From Pararhodobacter sp. SW119 (GTDB lineage: Bacteria; Pseudomonadota; Alphaproteobacteria; Rhodobacterales; Rhodobacteraceae), in the NCBI RefSeq assembly GCF_017811755.1, contig NZ_JADDJF010000008.1:81088-145087 (forward strand): a DNA stretch of 64,000 nucleotides, written 5' to 3'. Numbering within the stretch: position 1 is the first letter of the stretch; each line of letters opens with the position of its first letter. The notes beneath the pieces were generated by a model. It was not told the DNA's origin and made no database searches. It saw only the letters and a program-made list of their open reading frames with translations. The translations under genes were made by a program, and so were the position numbers. Shown one piece after another: positions 50,010-59,749 of the stretch.

Positions 50010-52495
50010 CTTCCACTGTCCTCGGCTTCGGGGGGGCTGTCGGTACCGTCGAATTCCAGTTCGGGATCGGGCGGCGGCTGTGGCTCGGGGTCAGTTTCGG
50101 CAGGCGGTGGCGCTGCGGGTTCGGAAGCGGGCCGGCCGGTGAGCACCTCGGGGTTGCGCAACCAGATATCGCGCTGCGCGAAGGGAATCTCGATACCCTC
50201 TTCGACAAAGCGGCGGGCGATCTCGTGGTTCACCTCGGATTTCACGCGCAGCGAAAAGTTCACGTCACGCAGAATCGCGCGAATCTCGAATTCGAGGGAA
50301 TCGGCGCCGAAGCGCTGAAAAAGCACAGTGGGCGGCGGGCTCAGCGAGACGATGGGCTGTGCCTCGATGATCTCGCGCAGGATCTTCTCGACGCGGCGGG
50401 TATCGGTGCCGTAGGCCACGCCCACCGGGATGATGACACGGCCGGTCGTGTTGGACTTGGTATAGTTGGTGACGGTGCCCGAGATCAGGTCCGAGTTCGG
50501 CACGATCACCTCGGTCCGGTCGAAAGTCTCGATCACCGTCGAACGGACCGAGATGCGGCTGACCGTCCCCATCGTGGTGCCGACCTCGACCCAGTCGCCT
50601 TCGGACACCGGCCGTTCCACCAGCAGGATCACACCCGAAACGAAGTTAGACACGATGTTCTGCAAACCGAAGCCGATGCCCACCGACAGCGCCCCGGCGA
50701 CGATGGCCAGCCCCGACAGGTCGATTCCGGCGGTCGAAAAGGCGATCAGCGCGGCGGCGAAGATCCCGATGTATCCGACACCCGAGACCACTGCCTTCTG
50801 GGCGCCGCGTTCCATCGTCGTCTTGGGCAGGACAGATTGCGAGAGCATCATCTGCACCGCGCGGGTGATGACGTAACCGATCGCGAAAGCCAGCAGGAAC
50901 GAAAGGATGTTCGCCGGCGAGATGCGTGTCTCGCCCAGGGCAAAACCGGCCTGGAAACGCGCCCAGACCTCAAGGATCTCGGTCGCGCGCAGACCCCAGA
51001 TCATGGCAAGCGCGGGCATGCTGGCCAGGGCCAGCAGCAATCCCGCCAGCGCCGGAACCAGGGCGCGCGATGCCGCCGCGGCGTCGCCGACTATGGCGGC
51101 ATAAATCGCGACGATCAGCCCATGCACGACTATCACGAAAGCGATCAAGGCAAGCGATCCCAGGGTCGAGAAGACCAGCTGCACCGCGGCCGGAATATAG
51201 CCGACCGCACCGATCGCCGTCGCCGCGACGGCGACGATCACCAGCAGCTTGCCGGCGATCGGCACCAGCCTGTCGAAAAGGCTGTCGCTTTCGGGTGGAT
51301 CAGTTTCGGTGCGCGCCAGATGCCGTTTGTGCCGCATCAACAGCCGGCCCATCCGGTAAAGGATGACCGAGGCCAGGACGACGATGGGGAAGATCACCAC
51401 CGCCCGCGCCGCTTCGGACTGAGCATCCGGCTGAATGAACGGCTCGTAGAGCAGGTAGAGTGCGTAGACCAGGCCGAACACCGGCGCGAGCACGCGTCCC
51501 TGCCTGCGTTCACTGTCGTCCAGCCTCAACGGCACATCGACATTCTGTGAAATCGGAAAGACCTGCAGCGAGAGCCAGCGCGCCGCGTAGATCGCCATTC
51601 CCGCGGGCACCAGCACGGCCGCCAGCGCCTCGATCGTCGGGCCCGTCAATTGGCTGAGCAGGATGGCCTGCGAAAGTAGCCAGAGCCCGGCAAGCGGCAT
51701 GGCCAGCTGTGCCAGCGACACGAAGTAAGCCGCCGCCTCGCGCCCGCGCAGGATCGCGGCGCTGTCAAGCAGGCGCAGCGTCAGTCGGACCGCAAGCGCA
51801 CGCCCACGGGTCAGAAGCAGCACGGACAGCGCCAGGGTGCCGAGGAACAGCGGCAGGTCGGATCGGAACGACTGGTACCAGTTGGGGTGAAGCCAGGCGT
51901 TGTGCGCCTCGCCCATCAGCGTCAGGCCCGAACTGATGACGGCGTTTGCCCCGGCTGACCAGTTGGCCGGGTTCAGCGGGCTAGGCCAGAGGCTGAGCAG
52001 CGCATCAGCCTGTCGTTCGCGCATCACGCGGTCGATCGCGCGGACGATGACATCCGCCCGCCGCTGCGCCTCGCTTGCGGCCAGAAGGGGTGCCTGCCGG
52101 GTCGCCAACCGCTCGTTCAGTTCGGCGCGGCGTGCGACGATCTCGTCGGCCTCGACCTCTCCTTCGGCGGGGGGCGGGCCAAGCCCCTCAATCTGTTCGC
52201 GCAGCGCGTCGATGCGGTCCCTGTGGGCGTTCTGCGTCGCAATGAACTCGGATCTGAAGGCAACGACTTCCGACCGCAGATTGCTCAGCACCGTATCGGG
52301 CGTCGACGGGTTGGCGAGCAGGTTTTCGGCCAGACCGGCTGTCGCTTCCCAGCGGGCGTAGTCCGGCCCCTCCACTTCGGTCGGGCCGTTGGTCGACTGC
52401 GCCAAAGCCGGCAGCGAAAGACAGAGTACCAGCAGCAGCGCCGCAAGACGCGCGAGGCAGGCAGACAGGGACGAAGCGGCGGCTGAGGGGTTCAT
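50006..52495 (-). CDS. Large mechanosensitive channel, DUF3772/MscS family
   Basis: An 829-residue inner-membrane channel that opens under turgor. Signal sequence at residues 1-33 (ending LSLPALAQ), a periplasmic coiled-coil/DUF3772 region to about 250, several helices, and then the MscS core: SGLAIVAGALSVGIGFGLQN as the pore helix, SNFVSGVILLVERPVSEGDW, and the beta domain VIETFDRTEVIVPNSDLISG. The C-terminus is proline/glutamate-rich. Start ATG 52495 is chosen for the signal peptide. It lies 25 bp after cysK on the same strand. Confidence 0.9.
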   Translation of the reverse strand: MNPSAAASSLSACLARLAALLLVLCLSLPALAQSTNGPTEVEGPDYARWEATAGLAENLLANPSTPDTVLSNLRSEVVAFRSEFIATQNAHRDRIDALREQIEGLGPPPAEGEVEADEIVARRAELNERLATRQAPLLAASEAQRRADVIVRAIDRVMRERQADALLSLWPSPLNPANWSAGANAVISSGLTLMGEAHNAWLHPNWYQSFRSDLPLFLGTLALSVLLLTRGRALAVRLTLRLLDSAAILRGREAAAYFVSLAQLAMPLAGLWLLSQAILLSQLTGPTIEALAAVLVPAGMAIYAARWLSLQVFPISQNVDVPLRLDDSERRQGRVLAPVFGLVYALYLLYEPFIQPDAQSEAARAVVIFPIVVLASVILYRMGRLLMRHKRHLARTETDPPESDSLFDRLVPIAGKLLVIVAVAATAIGAVGYIPAAVQLVFSTLGSLALIAFVIVVHGLIVAIYAAIVGDAAAASRALVPALAGLLLALASMPALAMIWGLRATEILEVWARFQAGFALGETRISPANILSFLLAFAIGYVITRAVQMMLSQSVLPKTTMERGAQKAVVSGVGYIGIFAAALIAFSTAGIDLSGLAIVAGALSVGIGFGLQNIVSNFVSGVILLVERPVSEGDWVEVGTTMGTVSRISVRSTVIETFDRTEVIVPNSDLISGTVTNYTKSNTTGRVIIPVGVAYGTDTRRVEKILREIIEAQPIVSLSPPPTVLFQRFGADSLEFEIRAILRDVNFSLRVKSEVNHEIARRFVEEGIEIPFAQRDIWLRNPEVLTGRPASEPAAPPPAETDPEPQPPPDPELEFDGTDSPPEAEDSGR

Positions 52496-52520
52496 CGGGT
52501 GGACAACGCCGGTTGCTGAC

Positions 52521-53552
52521 TCACTCCTCGACGCGCGGGTCAGGCAGATTGCGGGCGGGCCGCTCCAGCCAACCGGGCAAGGGCAAGCCCTTCTCACGCA
52601 GGAACGCCGGGTTGAACAGCTTGGACTGATACCGGGTGCCGTAATCGCACAGGATCGTGACGATGGTGTGCCCCGGCCCCATGTCCCGCGCCATGCGGAT
52701 CGCGCCGGCGATGTTGATGCCGGTCGAACTTCCCATGCAAAGCCCCTCGTGCTCGAGCAGGTCGAAAACGATGGGCAGGGCCTCGGCATCGGGGATCTGA
52801 TAGGCGAAATCGGGCTTCAGCGCTTCCAGATTGGCGGTGATGCGGCCCTGTCCGATCCCTTCGGTGATCGAGGTGCCCTCGGATTTCAGTTCACCATGCG
52901 CGTAGTAGTTGTAGAGCGCCGCCCCCTCGGGGTCGGCCAGTCCGATCTTGACGCCCTTCGGTTGCAGCGCCATCGCCACGCCCGCCAGCGTGCCGCCGGA
53001 CCCGACGGCGCAGATGAAGCCATCGACCTTGCCCTGCGTCTGTTCCCAGATCTCGGGGCCGGTAGTGTCCACATGCGCCTGGCGGTTGGCGACGTTGTCG
53101 AACTGGTTGGCCCAGATCGCACCGCTGGGCTCGGTCTTCGACAGTTCCTCGGCCAGACGGCCGGAATAGCGAACGTAGTTGTTGGGATTGCGGTAGGGCG
53201 CGGCCGGCACCTCGACCAGTTCGGCGCCGGCCAGCCGAAGCATGTCCTTCTTTTCCTGGCTCTGCGTCTCGGGGATGACGATTACGGTGCGAAAGCCCAT
53301 CGACGCGCCGACCAGCGCCAGTCCGATGCCGGTGTTGCCCGCCGTGCCCTCGACAATCGTGCCGCCGGGATGCAGCTCGCCCTTCGCCACCGCGTCCCGG
53401 ATGATCCAGAGCGCGGCGCGGTCCTTCACCGATTGCCCGGGGTTCAGGAACTCGGCCTTGCCCAGAATCTCGCACCCCGTCGCTTCGCTGGCGGCACGCA
53501 GTCGGATCAGGGGGGTGTTGCCTACGGCATCGGCCAGGTCGCGGCGGATCAT
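52521..53552 (-). CDS. cysK: Cysteine synthase A (O-acetylserine sulfhydrylase)
   Basis: A 343-residue fold-type II PLP enzyme that joins sulfide with O-acetylserine. The Schiff-base lysine is in NPGQSVKDRAALWII (about residue 43), the asparagine loop in VEGTAGNTGIGLALVG and the glycine-rich phosphate loop in AVGSGGTLAGVAMAL. It is a longer variant than the E. coli enzyme, with an EGTSITEGIGQGR insertion. Works with cysE (12534-13337). In R. sphaeroides cysK is a tellurite-resistance locus beside trgAB; here the two are 49 kb apart. Confidence 0.93.
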   Translation of the reverse strand: MIRRDLADAVGNTPLIRLRAASEATGCEILGKAEFLNPGQSVKDRAALWIIRDAVAKGELHPGGTIVEGTAGNTGIGLALVGASMGFRTVIVIPETQSQEKKDMLRLAGAELVEVPAAPYRNPNNYVRYSGRLAEELSKTEPSGAIWANQFDNVANRQAHVDTTGPEIWEQTQGKVDGFICAVGSGGTLAGVAMALQPKGVKIGLADPEGAALYNYYAHGELKSEGTSITEGIGQGRITANLEALKPDFAYQIPDAEALPIVFDLLEHEGLCMGSSTGINIAGAIRMARDMGPGHTIVTILCDYGTRYQSKLFNPAFLREKGLPLPGWLERPARNLPDPRVEE

Positions 53553-53593
53553 GGGCGGGGTTCCTTTGGTTCCGGTCACATGCGCTCGTAACG

Positions 53594-54019
53594 TCAGTGA
53601 AGCACAAGCGCGCGTTTCATCGCCCGCGTATAGATCCAACCGATCAGCGGCACCAGAAGCAGCGCCGCGTAGACCGAATAGCGCGCGTAGCCGAGCACGA
53701 GTTCCGGCGGCGCGGATAGCTCGACCCCGATCAACGCGACCAGCACACCGATGAACGCCGCGAAGAAGAGCAGCACCGCAGCATCGTCGCGGAGCATCGC
53801 GAAGATCGCGCCGGCCAGGCCCGTCCACACGGCCAGCGCCCAGGCGATCTGCGTCCAGGTCGGACCGGCCATCAGAACCGGGTCGATGCTGGGCAGGTCG
53901 ATCCCCAGCGCGAAGCGCGCGATGGTGTAGTCGGCGGCCAGAAGCGCGTGCCAGACGAGCAGCAGAACGGCGAGTAGCCACAGATGGCCCGGAGCGTCGG
54001 CGGATGCGGATTTGGTCAT
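53594..54019 (-). CDS. Small integral membrane protein of unknown function
   Basis: A 141-residue protein with four hydrophobic helices (roughly residues 13-33, 55-75, 79-98 and 105-128). I do not recognise the family. The ATG at 54019 has AGGGG upstream; the frame's extension upstream would begin with TTG and has no support. It precedes cysK on the same strand by 41 bp and could be cotranscribed with it. Confidence 0.65.
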   Translation of the reverse strand: MTKSASADAPGHLWLLAVLLLVWHALLAADYTIARFALGIDLPSIDPVLMAGPTWTQIAWALAVWTGLAGAIFAMLRDDAAVLLFFAAFIGVLVALIGVELSAPPELVLGYARYSVYAALLLVPLIGWIYTRAMKRALVLH

Positions 54020-54286
54020 GGCGGCCCCTGATGTGGCGAGAAGGACTGTGGCCGCCAAAGTGACGCGGGCGGCGCCGACTGTCCAGCCCCGGCAGTCCCG
54101 GGGGGCGCGTCAGGAGATCGCGCGGGACCGGGGCAAACGGAGGGCGGGCGGCGTGCCGGGCGTGGAAATCGAGGCGGATCGGGCAGATGCGCACGCGTGC
54201 GCAATCGATCAAGGCTTTGAAATGTCTATGTTACGCCTAACAATTTAACCCGATTTTAACCCGCCTTTCGTGGATTCGATCGGGCG

Positions 54287-55933
54287 TCAGGCGTCGGCTG
54301 AGGTCGGGTGATCCTTCGACTTGCGCTCTTCCAGCAGGTTGGTCAGCCAGTCGGGGTCCATCTCGGGCACCGAGGACAGCAGAAGGTCGGTGTAGGGGTG
54401 GTGCGGGGGGCGGAACATTTCTTCCTTGGGACCCTGTTCGACCACCCTGCCCTTTTGCATGACCACCACGTCGTCGGCGATGGCTTTCACGGTGGCCAGG
54501 TCGTGGGTGATGAACATGTAGGCCAGGTTCAATTCGCCCTGCAGGCGGTCCAGCAGCTTCAGGATCCCCTCGGCCACGATCTGGTCCAGCGCCGAGGTGA
54601 CCTCGTCGCAGATGATGAAGCGCGGCTCGGCGGCCAGCGCCCGGGCGATGCCGATGCGCTGCTTCTGCCCGCCCGAAAGCTCGGACGGCAGGCGGTCGAT
54701 GAATTCGTCGGGCTCCATCTCGATCAGGTGCAGCAACTCGCGGATGCGTTCGTTCAGCTTGCGTCCGCGCAGGCCAAGATACATCTGCGCCGGCCGGCCG
54801 ATCAGCTTGCGAATGGTCAGCTTGGGGTTCAGCGCGGTGTCGGCCATCTGGTAGATCATCTGCGCGTGGCGCAACTGGTCGCGCGTGCGCTTGCGGTAAT
54901 CGGCGGGCAGCGGTGTGCCATCGAAGAGAACTTCGCCGTGGGTCGGCGGCAGAAGCCCGGTGATGACCCGCGCCGCGGTGGACTTGCCCGAGCCGGATTC
55001 GCCGACCACGGCGACGGTGCGGCGGGCGTGGATGTCGAAGCTCACGTCGTCGAGCACCTGTACCGGCCCATAGGAGGCCGAGACGTTGCGAACGGACACG
55101 ACCGGTTCGCTTTTCGGGGCGTCCTGCGCGCTGCGCTTGAAGCTGCGCACGGCCCAGAGCGATTTGGTGTAGTCCTCCTGCGGGTCGGCCAGCATGGTGC
55201 GGGTGTCGGCTTCCTCGACCTCCTCGCCGCGCAGCAGGATCTTGATGCGGTCGGCCATCTGCGCAACCACCGCCAGATCGTGGGTGATGTAGATGGCCGA
55301 GGTTCCGAACTGCTCGACGATGTCGCGGATCGCGGCCAGCACTTCGATCTGCGTGGTCACGTCGAGCGCGGTGGTCGGTTCGTCGAAGATGATCAGATCG
55401 GGGCGGCAGGACATGGCCATCGCCGTCATCGCCCGCTGCAACTGCCCGCCCGAGACCTGGTGGGGAAAGCGAAAGCCGATCTCTTCGGGGTTCGGCAACT
55501 GCATCTTGCGGTAAAGCTCCACCGCGTCGCGTTCGGCCTCGGATCGGCCCATCACGCCGTGGCGCACGGGCGCCTCGACATACTGCTCCATCAGCTTGTG
55601 GGCGGGGTTGAAGCTGGCCGCGGCAGACTGGGCGACATAGGCGATGCGCTTGCCGCGCAGTCGGCGCAGATTGTCCTGGCTGGACTTGCGCAGATCGACC
55701 CCGTCGAAATCGATCGTACCGCCCGAAATGCGGCAGCCGTCGCGGGCAAACCCCATCGCCGCCAGGCCGATGGTGGACTTGCCGGCACCGGATTCGCCGA
55801 TCAGGCCCAGCACCTCACCCTTCTTCAGCGTCAGGTTCACGCCTTTCACGATGGGCAGCCAGTCATCGCCGGCTTTCCCGTCGATCCGCAAATCGCGGAT
55901 ATCCAGAAGCAGGTCGCTATCGGCCATGGTCAC
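54287..55933 (-). CDS. ABC transporter ATP-binding protein, two-domain (DppD-DppF fusion type)
   Basis: A 548-residue protein with two complete ABC cassettes. First: Walker A GLIGESGAGKSTIGLAAM, signature VSGGQLQRAMTAMAM, Walker B LIIFDEPTTALDVTTQ. Second (from about 275): Walker A VVGESGSGKSTAARVITG, signature LSGGQKQRIGIARALAAEP, with FIICDEVTSALDQIVAEG. It powers a peptide/nickel/opine-class importer with the permease genes just upstream; its ATG overlaps the second permease stop by 4 bp. Confidence 0.93.
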   Translation of the reverse strand: MTMADSDLLLDIRDLRIDGKAGDDWLPIVKGVNLTLKKGEVLGLIGESGAGKSTIGLAAMGFARDGCRISGGTIDFDGVDLRKSSQDNLRRLRGKRIAYVAQSAAASFNPAHKLMEQYVEAPVRHGVMGRSEAERDAVELYRKMQLPNPEEIGFRFPHQVSGGQLQRAMTAMAMSCRPDLIIFDEPTTALDVTTQIEVLAAIRDIVEQFGTSAIYITHDLAVVAQMADRIKILLRGEEVEEADTRTMLADPQEDYTKSLWAVRSFKRSAQDAPKSEPVVSVRNVSASYGPVQVLDDVSFDIHARRTVAVVGESGSGKSTAARVITGLLPPTHGEVLFDGTPLPADYRKRTRDQLRHAQMIYQMADTALNPKLTIRKLIGRPAQMYLGLRGRKLNERIRELLHLIEMEPDEFIDRLPSELSGGQKQRIGIARALAAEPRFIICDEVTSALDQIVAEGILKLLDRLQGELNLAYMFITHDLATVKAIADDVVVMQKGRVVEQGPKEEMFRPPHHPYTDLLLSSVPEMDPDWLTNLLEERKSKDHPTSADA

Positions 55934-56853
55934 TCCTTCAGTCCGCTGGCGCGGTAGAGCTGCCAGTCGACGACAAAGTTCACCGCCACCGTCAGCAGCG
56001 CGATGGCGCCCGCGGGCAGTAGCGGCGTGATGTCGCCAAAGGTGATCAGCGTCGCGTTCTCCCGCACCATCGACCCCCAGTCGGCGGTCGGCGGCTGGAT
56101 GCCGAGGCCGAGGAAGCTGAGCGCCGAGATCGACAGGAAGACGAAGCAGAAGCGCAGGCCGAACTCGGCCACCAGCGGCGCGGTCACGTTGGGCAGGATT
56201 TCCCGCGTGATGAGGTAGGGCAAACGCTCGCCCCTCAGCCGCGCGGCTTCGATGTAGTCCATGACGACAACGCCTTCGGACACGGCGCGCGCCAGACGGA
56301 AGACGCGGGTCGAATCGATTACCGCGATCACCAGGATCAGCGTCATGATCGAGGTGCCGAAGATCGTCAGCAGCAGCAGCGCGAAGATCAGCGACGGAAT
56401 CGCCATCAGCACGTCGACCAGCCGCGACATGCCCTGATCCAGCCAGCCGCCGACCGTCGCCGCCAGCAGCCCCAGAACCGACCCGATCAGGAAGGCCAGC
56501 GCGGTGGTGGCAAAGGCGATCCCGACGGTGTTGCGGGTGCCGTAGACCATGCGGCTGAACAGATCCCGTCCCAGCGCATCGGTGCCCAGCCAGTGCTCGG
56601 CTGTCCAGGGCTGGAACTGGGTGCCGACGATCTCGCGCTCCGGAAAGGGTGCGATCAGTGGCGCCAGGATCGCGACGATCAGGTAGATCACGATCACCAT
56701 CATGCCGAAGGCGGCGGTCAGGGGGGCGTCGCGCAGGGCGCGGCTGGTTTCGCCGCGCGTGGCCGCGGTGGCAAGCTTGCGGAACCCCAAGGCCAACGCC
56801 ATGGCGACGGTCAGTGCGACCGCGATCCAGAGAAGCGTGAAGATCATTCCCAT
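55930..56853 (-). CDS. ABC transporter permease, DppC type
   Basis: A 307-residue inner-membrane permease. After an N-terminal helix it has FQPWTAEHWLGTDALGRDLF, the hallmark of OppC/DppC proteins, and the EAA loop EAARLRGERLPYLITREILP, which meets the ATPase. It lies 7 bp after the first permease gene. Confidence 0.93.
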   Translation of the reverse strand: MGMIFTLLWIAVALTVAMALALGFRKLATAATRGETSRALRDAPLTAAFGMMVIVIYLIVAILAPLIAPFPEREIVGTQFQPWTAEHWLGTDALGRDLFSRMVYGTRNTVGIAFATTALAFLIGSVLGLLAATVGGWLDQGMSRLVDVLMAIPSLIFALLLLTIFGTSIMTLILVIAVIDSTRVFRLARAVSEGVVVMDYIEAARLRGERLPYLITREILPNVTAPLVAEFGLRFCFVFLSISALSFLGLGIQPPTADWGSMVRENATLITFGDITPLLPAGAIALLTVAVNFVVDWQLYRASGLKE

Positions 56854-56860
56854 GCCCCCC

Positions 56861-57817
56861 TCACTTCCGGTGCATCAGCCGCGGGTTCGACAGGGTCGAG
56901 ATCACGTCGGCGGTGAGGTTGAGCAGGACATAGGCCGCGGCAAAGATCAGCGCGACGGCCTGGACCACCGGGATGTCCCGGCGCGAGACGCTGTCGACCA
57001 TCAACTGCCCCAGGCCCGGATAGACGAACACCACCTCGACCACGACCACCCCGGTGATCAGGTAGGCCAGGTTGATCGCGATGACGTTGACGATGGGAGC
57101 GATCGCGTTGGGCAGCGCATGATGGACGATGACACGGGACGGCCGCATGCCCTTGAGCCGCGCCATCTCGATATAGGGGCTGGCCAGGAGGTTGATGATC
57201 GCGGCGCGGGTCATCCGCATCATGTGCGCGGTCACCACCAGCGTCAGCGTCAGCGCCGGCAGGAAGGCGCGATAGAGCTTCTCGCCCAGATCGGCGCCGG
57301 CGGGCAGCCGCGCCATCGACGGGAACCAGCCGCCCTGGGCAAGGATGTAGATCAGGATGTAGGCCACGAAGAACTCGGGGAAGGAAATCGCGCTCAGGGC
57401 CGATGAATTGGCCACGCGGTCGAAAAGCGAGTTCCGCCAGAGCGCGGCAAGGATGCCCAGGGTCAGGGCCAGCGGCACCGCCATCGCGGCGGCATAAAGT
57501 GCAAGGAAAAGCGTATTCCCCAGCCGCGTGGCGATCAGGTCCGACACCGCCCGGTTGCGCTGCGCCAGCGACGAGCCGAAGTCGAACTGCACCGCGCCCC
57601 AGAGCCAGTCGACATAGCGCAAGACCAGCGGCTGATCGAGCCCCAGCTCTCGCCGTATGGCGGCGACGGTTTCGGGGGTGGCGGCCTGGCCGAGCACGGC
57701 TTCGGCGAAGTCCCCGGGCAAGAGCTCGGTCGCGCCGAAGATCAGCAGGGAAACGACGAAAAGGGTCAGAAGCCCGAGCGCGAGGCGTTGGGCGATCATG
57801 CGCAGGACCAGCGTCAA
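56861..57817 (-). CDS. ABC transporter permease, DppB type
   Basis: A 318-residue permease with the DppB signature: RLALGLLTLFVVSLLIFGAT at the start, RRELGLDQPLVLRYVDWLWG, and the EAA-loop EMARLKGMRPSRVIVHHALP. It forms a heterodimer with the DppC-type subunit. Confidence 0.93.
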   Translation of the reverse strand: MTLVLRMIAQRLALGLLTLFVVSLLIFGATELLPGDFAEAVLGQAATPETVAAIRRELGLDQPLVLRYVDWLWGAVQFDFGSSLAQRNRAVSDLIATRLGNTLFLALYAAAMAVPLALTLGILAALWRNSLFDRVANSSALSAISFPEFFVAYILIYILAQGGWFPSMARLPAGADLGEKLYRAFLPALTLTLVVTAHMMRMTRAAIINLLASPYIEMARLKGMRPSRVIVHHALPNAIAPIVNVIAINLAYLITGVVVVEVVFVYPGLGQLMVDSVSRRDIPVVQAVALIFAAAYVLLNLTADVISTLSNPRLMHRK

Positions 57818-57915
57818 GAAGTCATCCTCCGACTGCGGTCAACAAGGGGTAGTCCGCCGGCGGGATGGGTACGGTCGAATTGCACCCGCGCAGGACGCCG
57901 ACGGCAAAAGGCAAA

Positions 57916-57942
57916 CCCCGGCGCGCGTGTGGCGCACCGGGG
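57916..57942 (-). terminator. Intercistronic hairpin between the binding-protein and permease genes
   Basis: CCCCGG (57916-57921) and CCGGGG (57937-57942) pair across a 15-nt loop, in the 136-bp gap downstream of the binding-protein gene. A hairpin at this place commonly raises the amount of binding protein over the membrane parts by stabilising its mRNA or causing partial termination. Confidence 0.55.
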
Positions 57943-57953
57943 CGTATCGCGGA

Positions 57954-59519
57954 TCAGGCCATCCACCAGCGTTCCGGCGCGCGGAAGCCGTCCATCGTCC
58001 AATTCGCGCCGATATCCTCGGGCGTGGCGATGGCTTCCGACACCGCCATGACGTAGTTCGCGAACATCGGGATGATGGTCGATCCTTCGTCTTTGACGAT
58101 GCGCTGCATCTCGACATACATCTCGCGGCGGCGCGTTTCGTCCAGTTCCGACCGCGCCTCGGACAGAAGCTGGTTGAAGCGCTCATGCTCCCAGAAGGCG
58201 TCGTTCCAGGCGGCGCCGGCGGCATAGGCGGTGGAGAACATCCAGTCCTCGGTCGGGCGCCCGCCCCAGTAGACCGCGGTGAACAGCTTCACCATCCAGA
58301 CATTCGACCAGTAGCCATCGGACGGTTCGCGCACGACGTTGATGTTGATGCCGGCTTCCGCCGCGCTTTCGGCGAACAGGACCGCCGCATCGACCGCCCC
58401 GCCGAACGCCGCGTCCGAGGCCGACAGATCGACCTGCAGCGAATCCATGCCGGCTTCGCGCAGGTAATGCCGGGCGCGATCGGGATCGAGTTCGCGCTGC
58501 TCCAGTTCGTCGGCGAAGAAGCGGTTGGACCGTCCGATCGGATGGTCGTTGCCGACAACGCCGTAGCCCGACAGGACCGTGTCGACCAGCTGTTGCCGGT
58601 TGACGCCGTACTTCAGCGCCAGGCGGATGTTGTTGTCGGTGAAGGGATCGACACGACTGTCCATGACGAAGGTATAGTGCTGGGTTCCGGGGACCGAGAT
58701 GATGCGGATGCTGCCCGACCGCTCCAGCAGGTGAACGGTGTTCAGGTTGACCCGGTCGATCACGTCCACCTCGCCGGTGATCAGCGCGTTCTGGCGCGCG
58801 GCGGCGTCGATGATCGGCAGCATGATCACCTCGTCGACATGCGCGCGACCCGACTTCCAGTAGTCGGGGTTGCGGGTCATCCGCGCCTCGACCCCGGGTT
58901 CGAAGTTCTGCATCACATAGCCGCCGCATCCATCGGCCGAGCTTGGGTCGATCCGTCCGTCCGACGACGGCATGATCGGCAGGTGGTAGTCCGACATGAT
59001 GAAGGGGAAGTCGGCGTTGCCATCCTCCAGTTCGAAGACGACGTTCTGTCCGTCGACGCGGATGTCCCGGATCGGGTCCACGATCGGCTTCGCGGCCGAG
59101 GTCGAATCCTCGCCCCGGTGGTAGTTGATCGAGGCCACGACATCCTCGGGCGTCACGTCCTTGCCCGAATGGAAGGTCACCCCCTCGCGGATGCGGAAGG
59201 TCCAGGTCGCCGCGTCCGACGACGCGTCCCAGCTTTCGGCAATCTCGGGCTGCAGGGTGCCATCGGTGCCGATCTCGGTCAGGTAGTTGTGGATGGTCGA
59301 GGCCATGACCTGGACATAGGCGTTGTCCCAGGTCGCCGGGTCGAGGTTGTCCGACGTGTTGCCGTGGCCCATGGCGATACGCATGGTGCCGCCCTTGCGC
59401 GGTTGCGCCGCGGCTTTCCGGTAGCCAGCGGGCAGGATCAACCCGGCCGCGCCAAGCGCGGTGGCGCCCTTGATCAGGCTGCGCCGACTGATGCCCGCAT
59501 CGAGGAGTTGCTTGTTCAT
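57954..59519 (-). CDS. ABC transporter substrate-binding protein, DppA/OppA family (family 5)
   Basis: A 521-residue periplasmic binding protein. The N-terminus carries a Tat signal, SRRSLIKGATALGAAGLILP, ending in AAAQ. The mature part has the family-5 pattern PEIAESWDASSDAATWTFRI followed by REGVTFHSGKDVTPEDVVAS and ALKYGVNRQQLVDTVLSGYG. The ligand is unknown (peptide, opine or glycoside-like). ATG 59519 has GGGAG upstream; a longer frame exists but lacks the signal start. First gene of the importer operon, divergent from glpX (230 bp between). Confidence 0.92.
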   Translation of the reverse strand: MNKQLLDAGISRRSLIKGATALGAAGLILPAGYRKAAAQPRKGGTMRIAMGHGNTSDNLDPATWDNAYVQVMASTIHNYLTEIGTDGTLQPEIAESWDASSDAATWTFRIREGVTFHSGKDVTPEDVVASINYHRGEDSTSAAKPIVDPIRDIRVDGQNVVFELEDGNADFPFIMSDYHLPIMPSSDGRIDPSSADGCGGYVMQNFEPGVEARMTRNPDYWKSGRAHVDEVIMLPIIDAAARQNALITGEVDVIDRVNLNTVHLLERSGSIRIISVPGTQHYTFVMDSRVDPFTDNNIRLALKYGVNRQQLVDTVLSGYGVVGNDHPIGRSNRFFADELEQRELDPDRARHYLREAGMDSLQVDLSASDAAFGGAVDAAVLFAESAAEAGININVVREPSDGYWSNVWMVKLFTAVYWGGRPTEDWMFSTAYAAGAAWNDAFWEHERFNQLLSEARSELDETRRREMYVEMQRIVKDEGSTIIPMFANYVMAVSEAIATPEDIGANWTMDGFRAPERWWMA

Positions 59520-59749
59520 TCCGGTCTCCCTGGTTTCTTGCATTCCGTGGGGCGATCGCTGTCGCCGCCCGTTCGGTCCGGTCGGCAAAATCCGGCCGAA
59601 CCTGACTGCCCAGACAATAACCCCTGTCTTCAGAATTGCGAGCGGTTTCTTGAGCGTGCCTCGTCGCACGACGGGGGCGGCCCGGGCGGGTTGTGCCGGA
59701 CAGCACACTGGCGGTACATGAAACCGACCCACCAGCCCGAGGACCGCCC

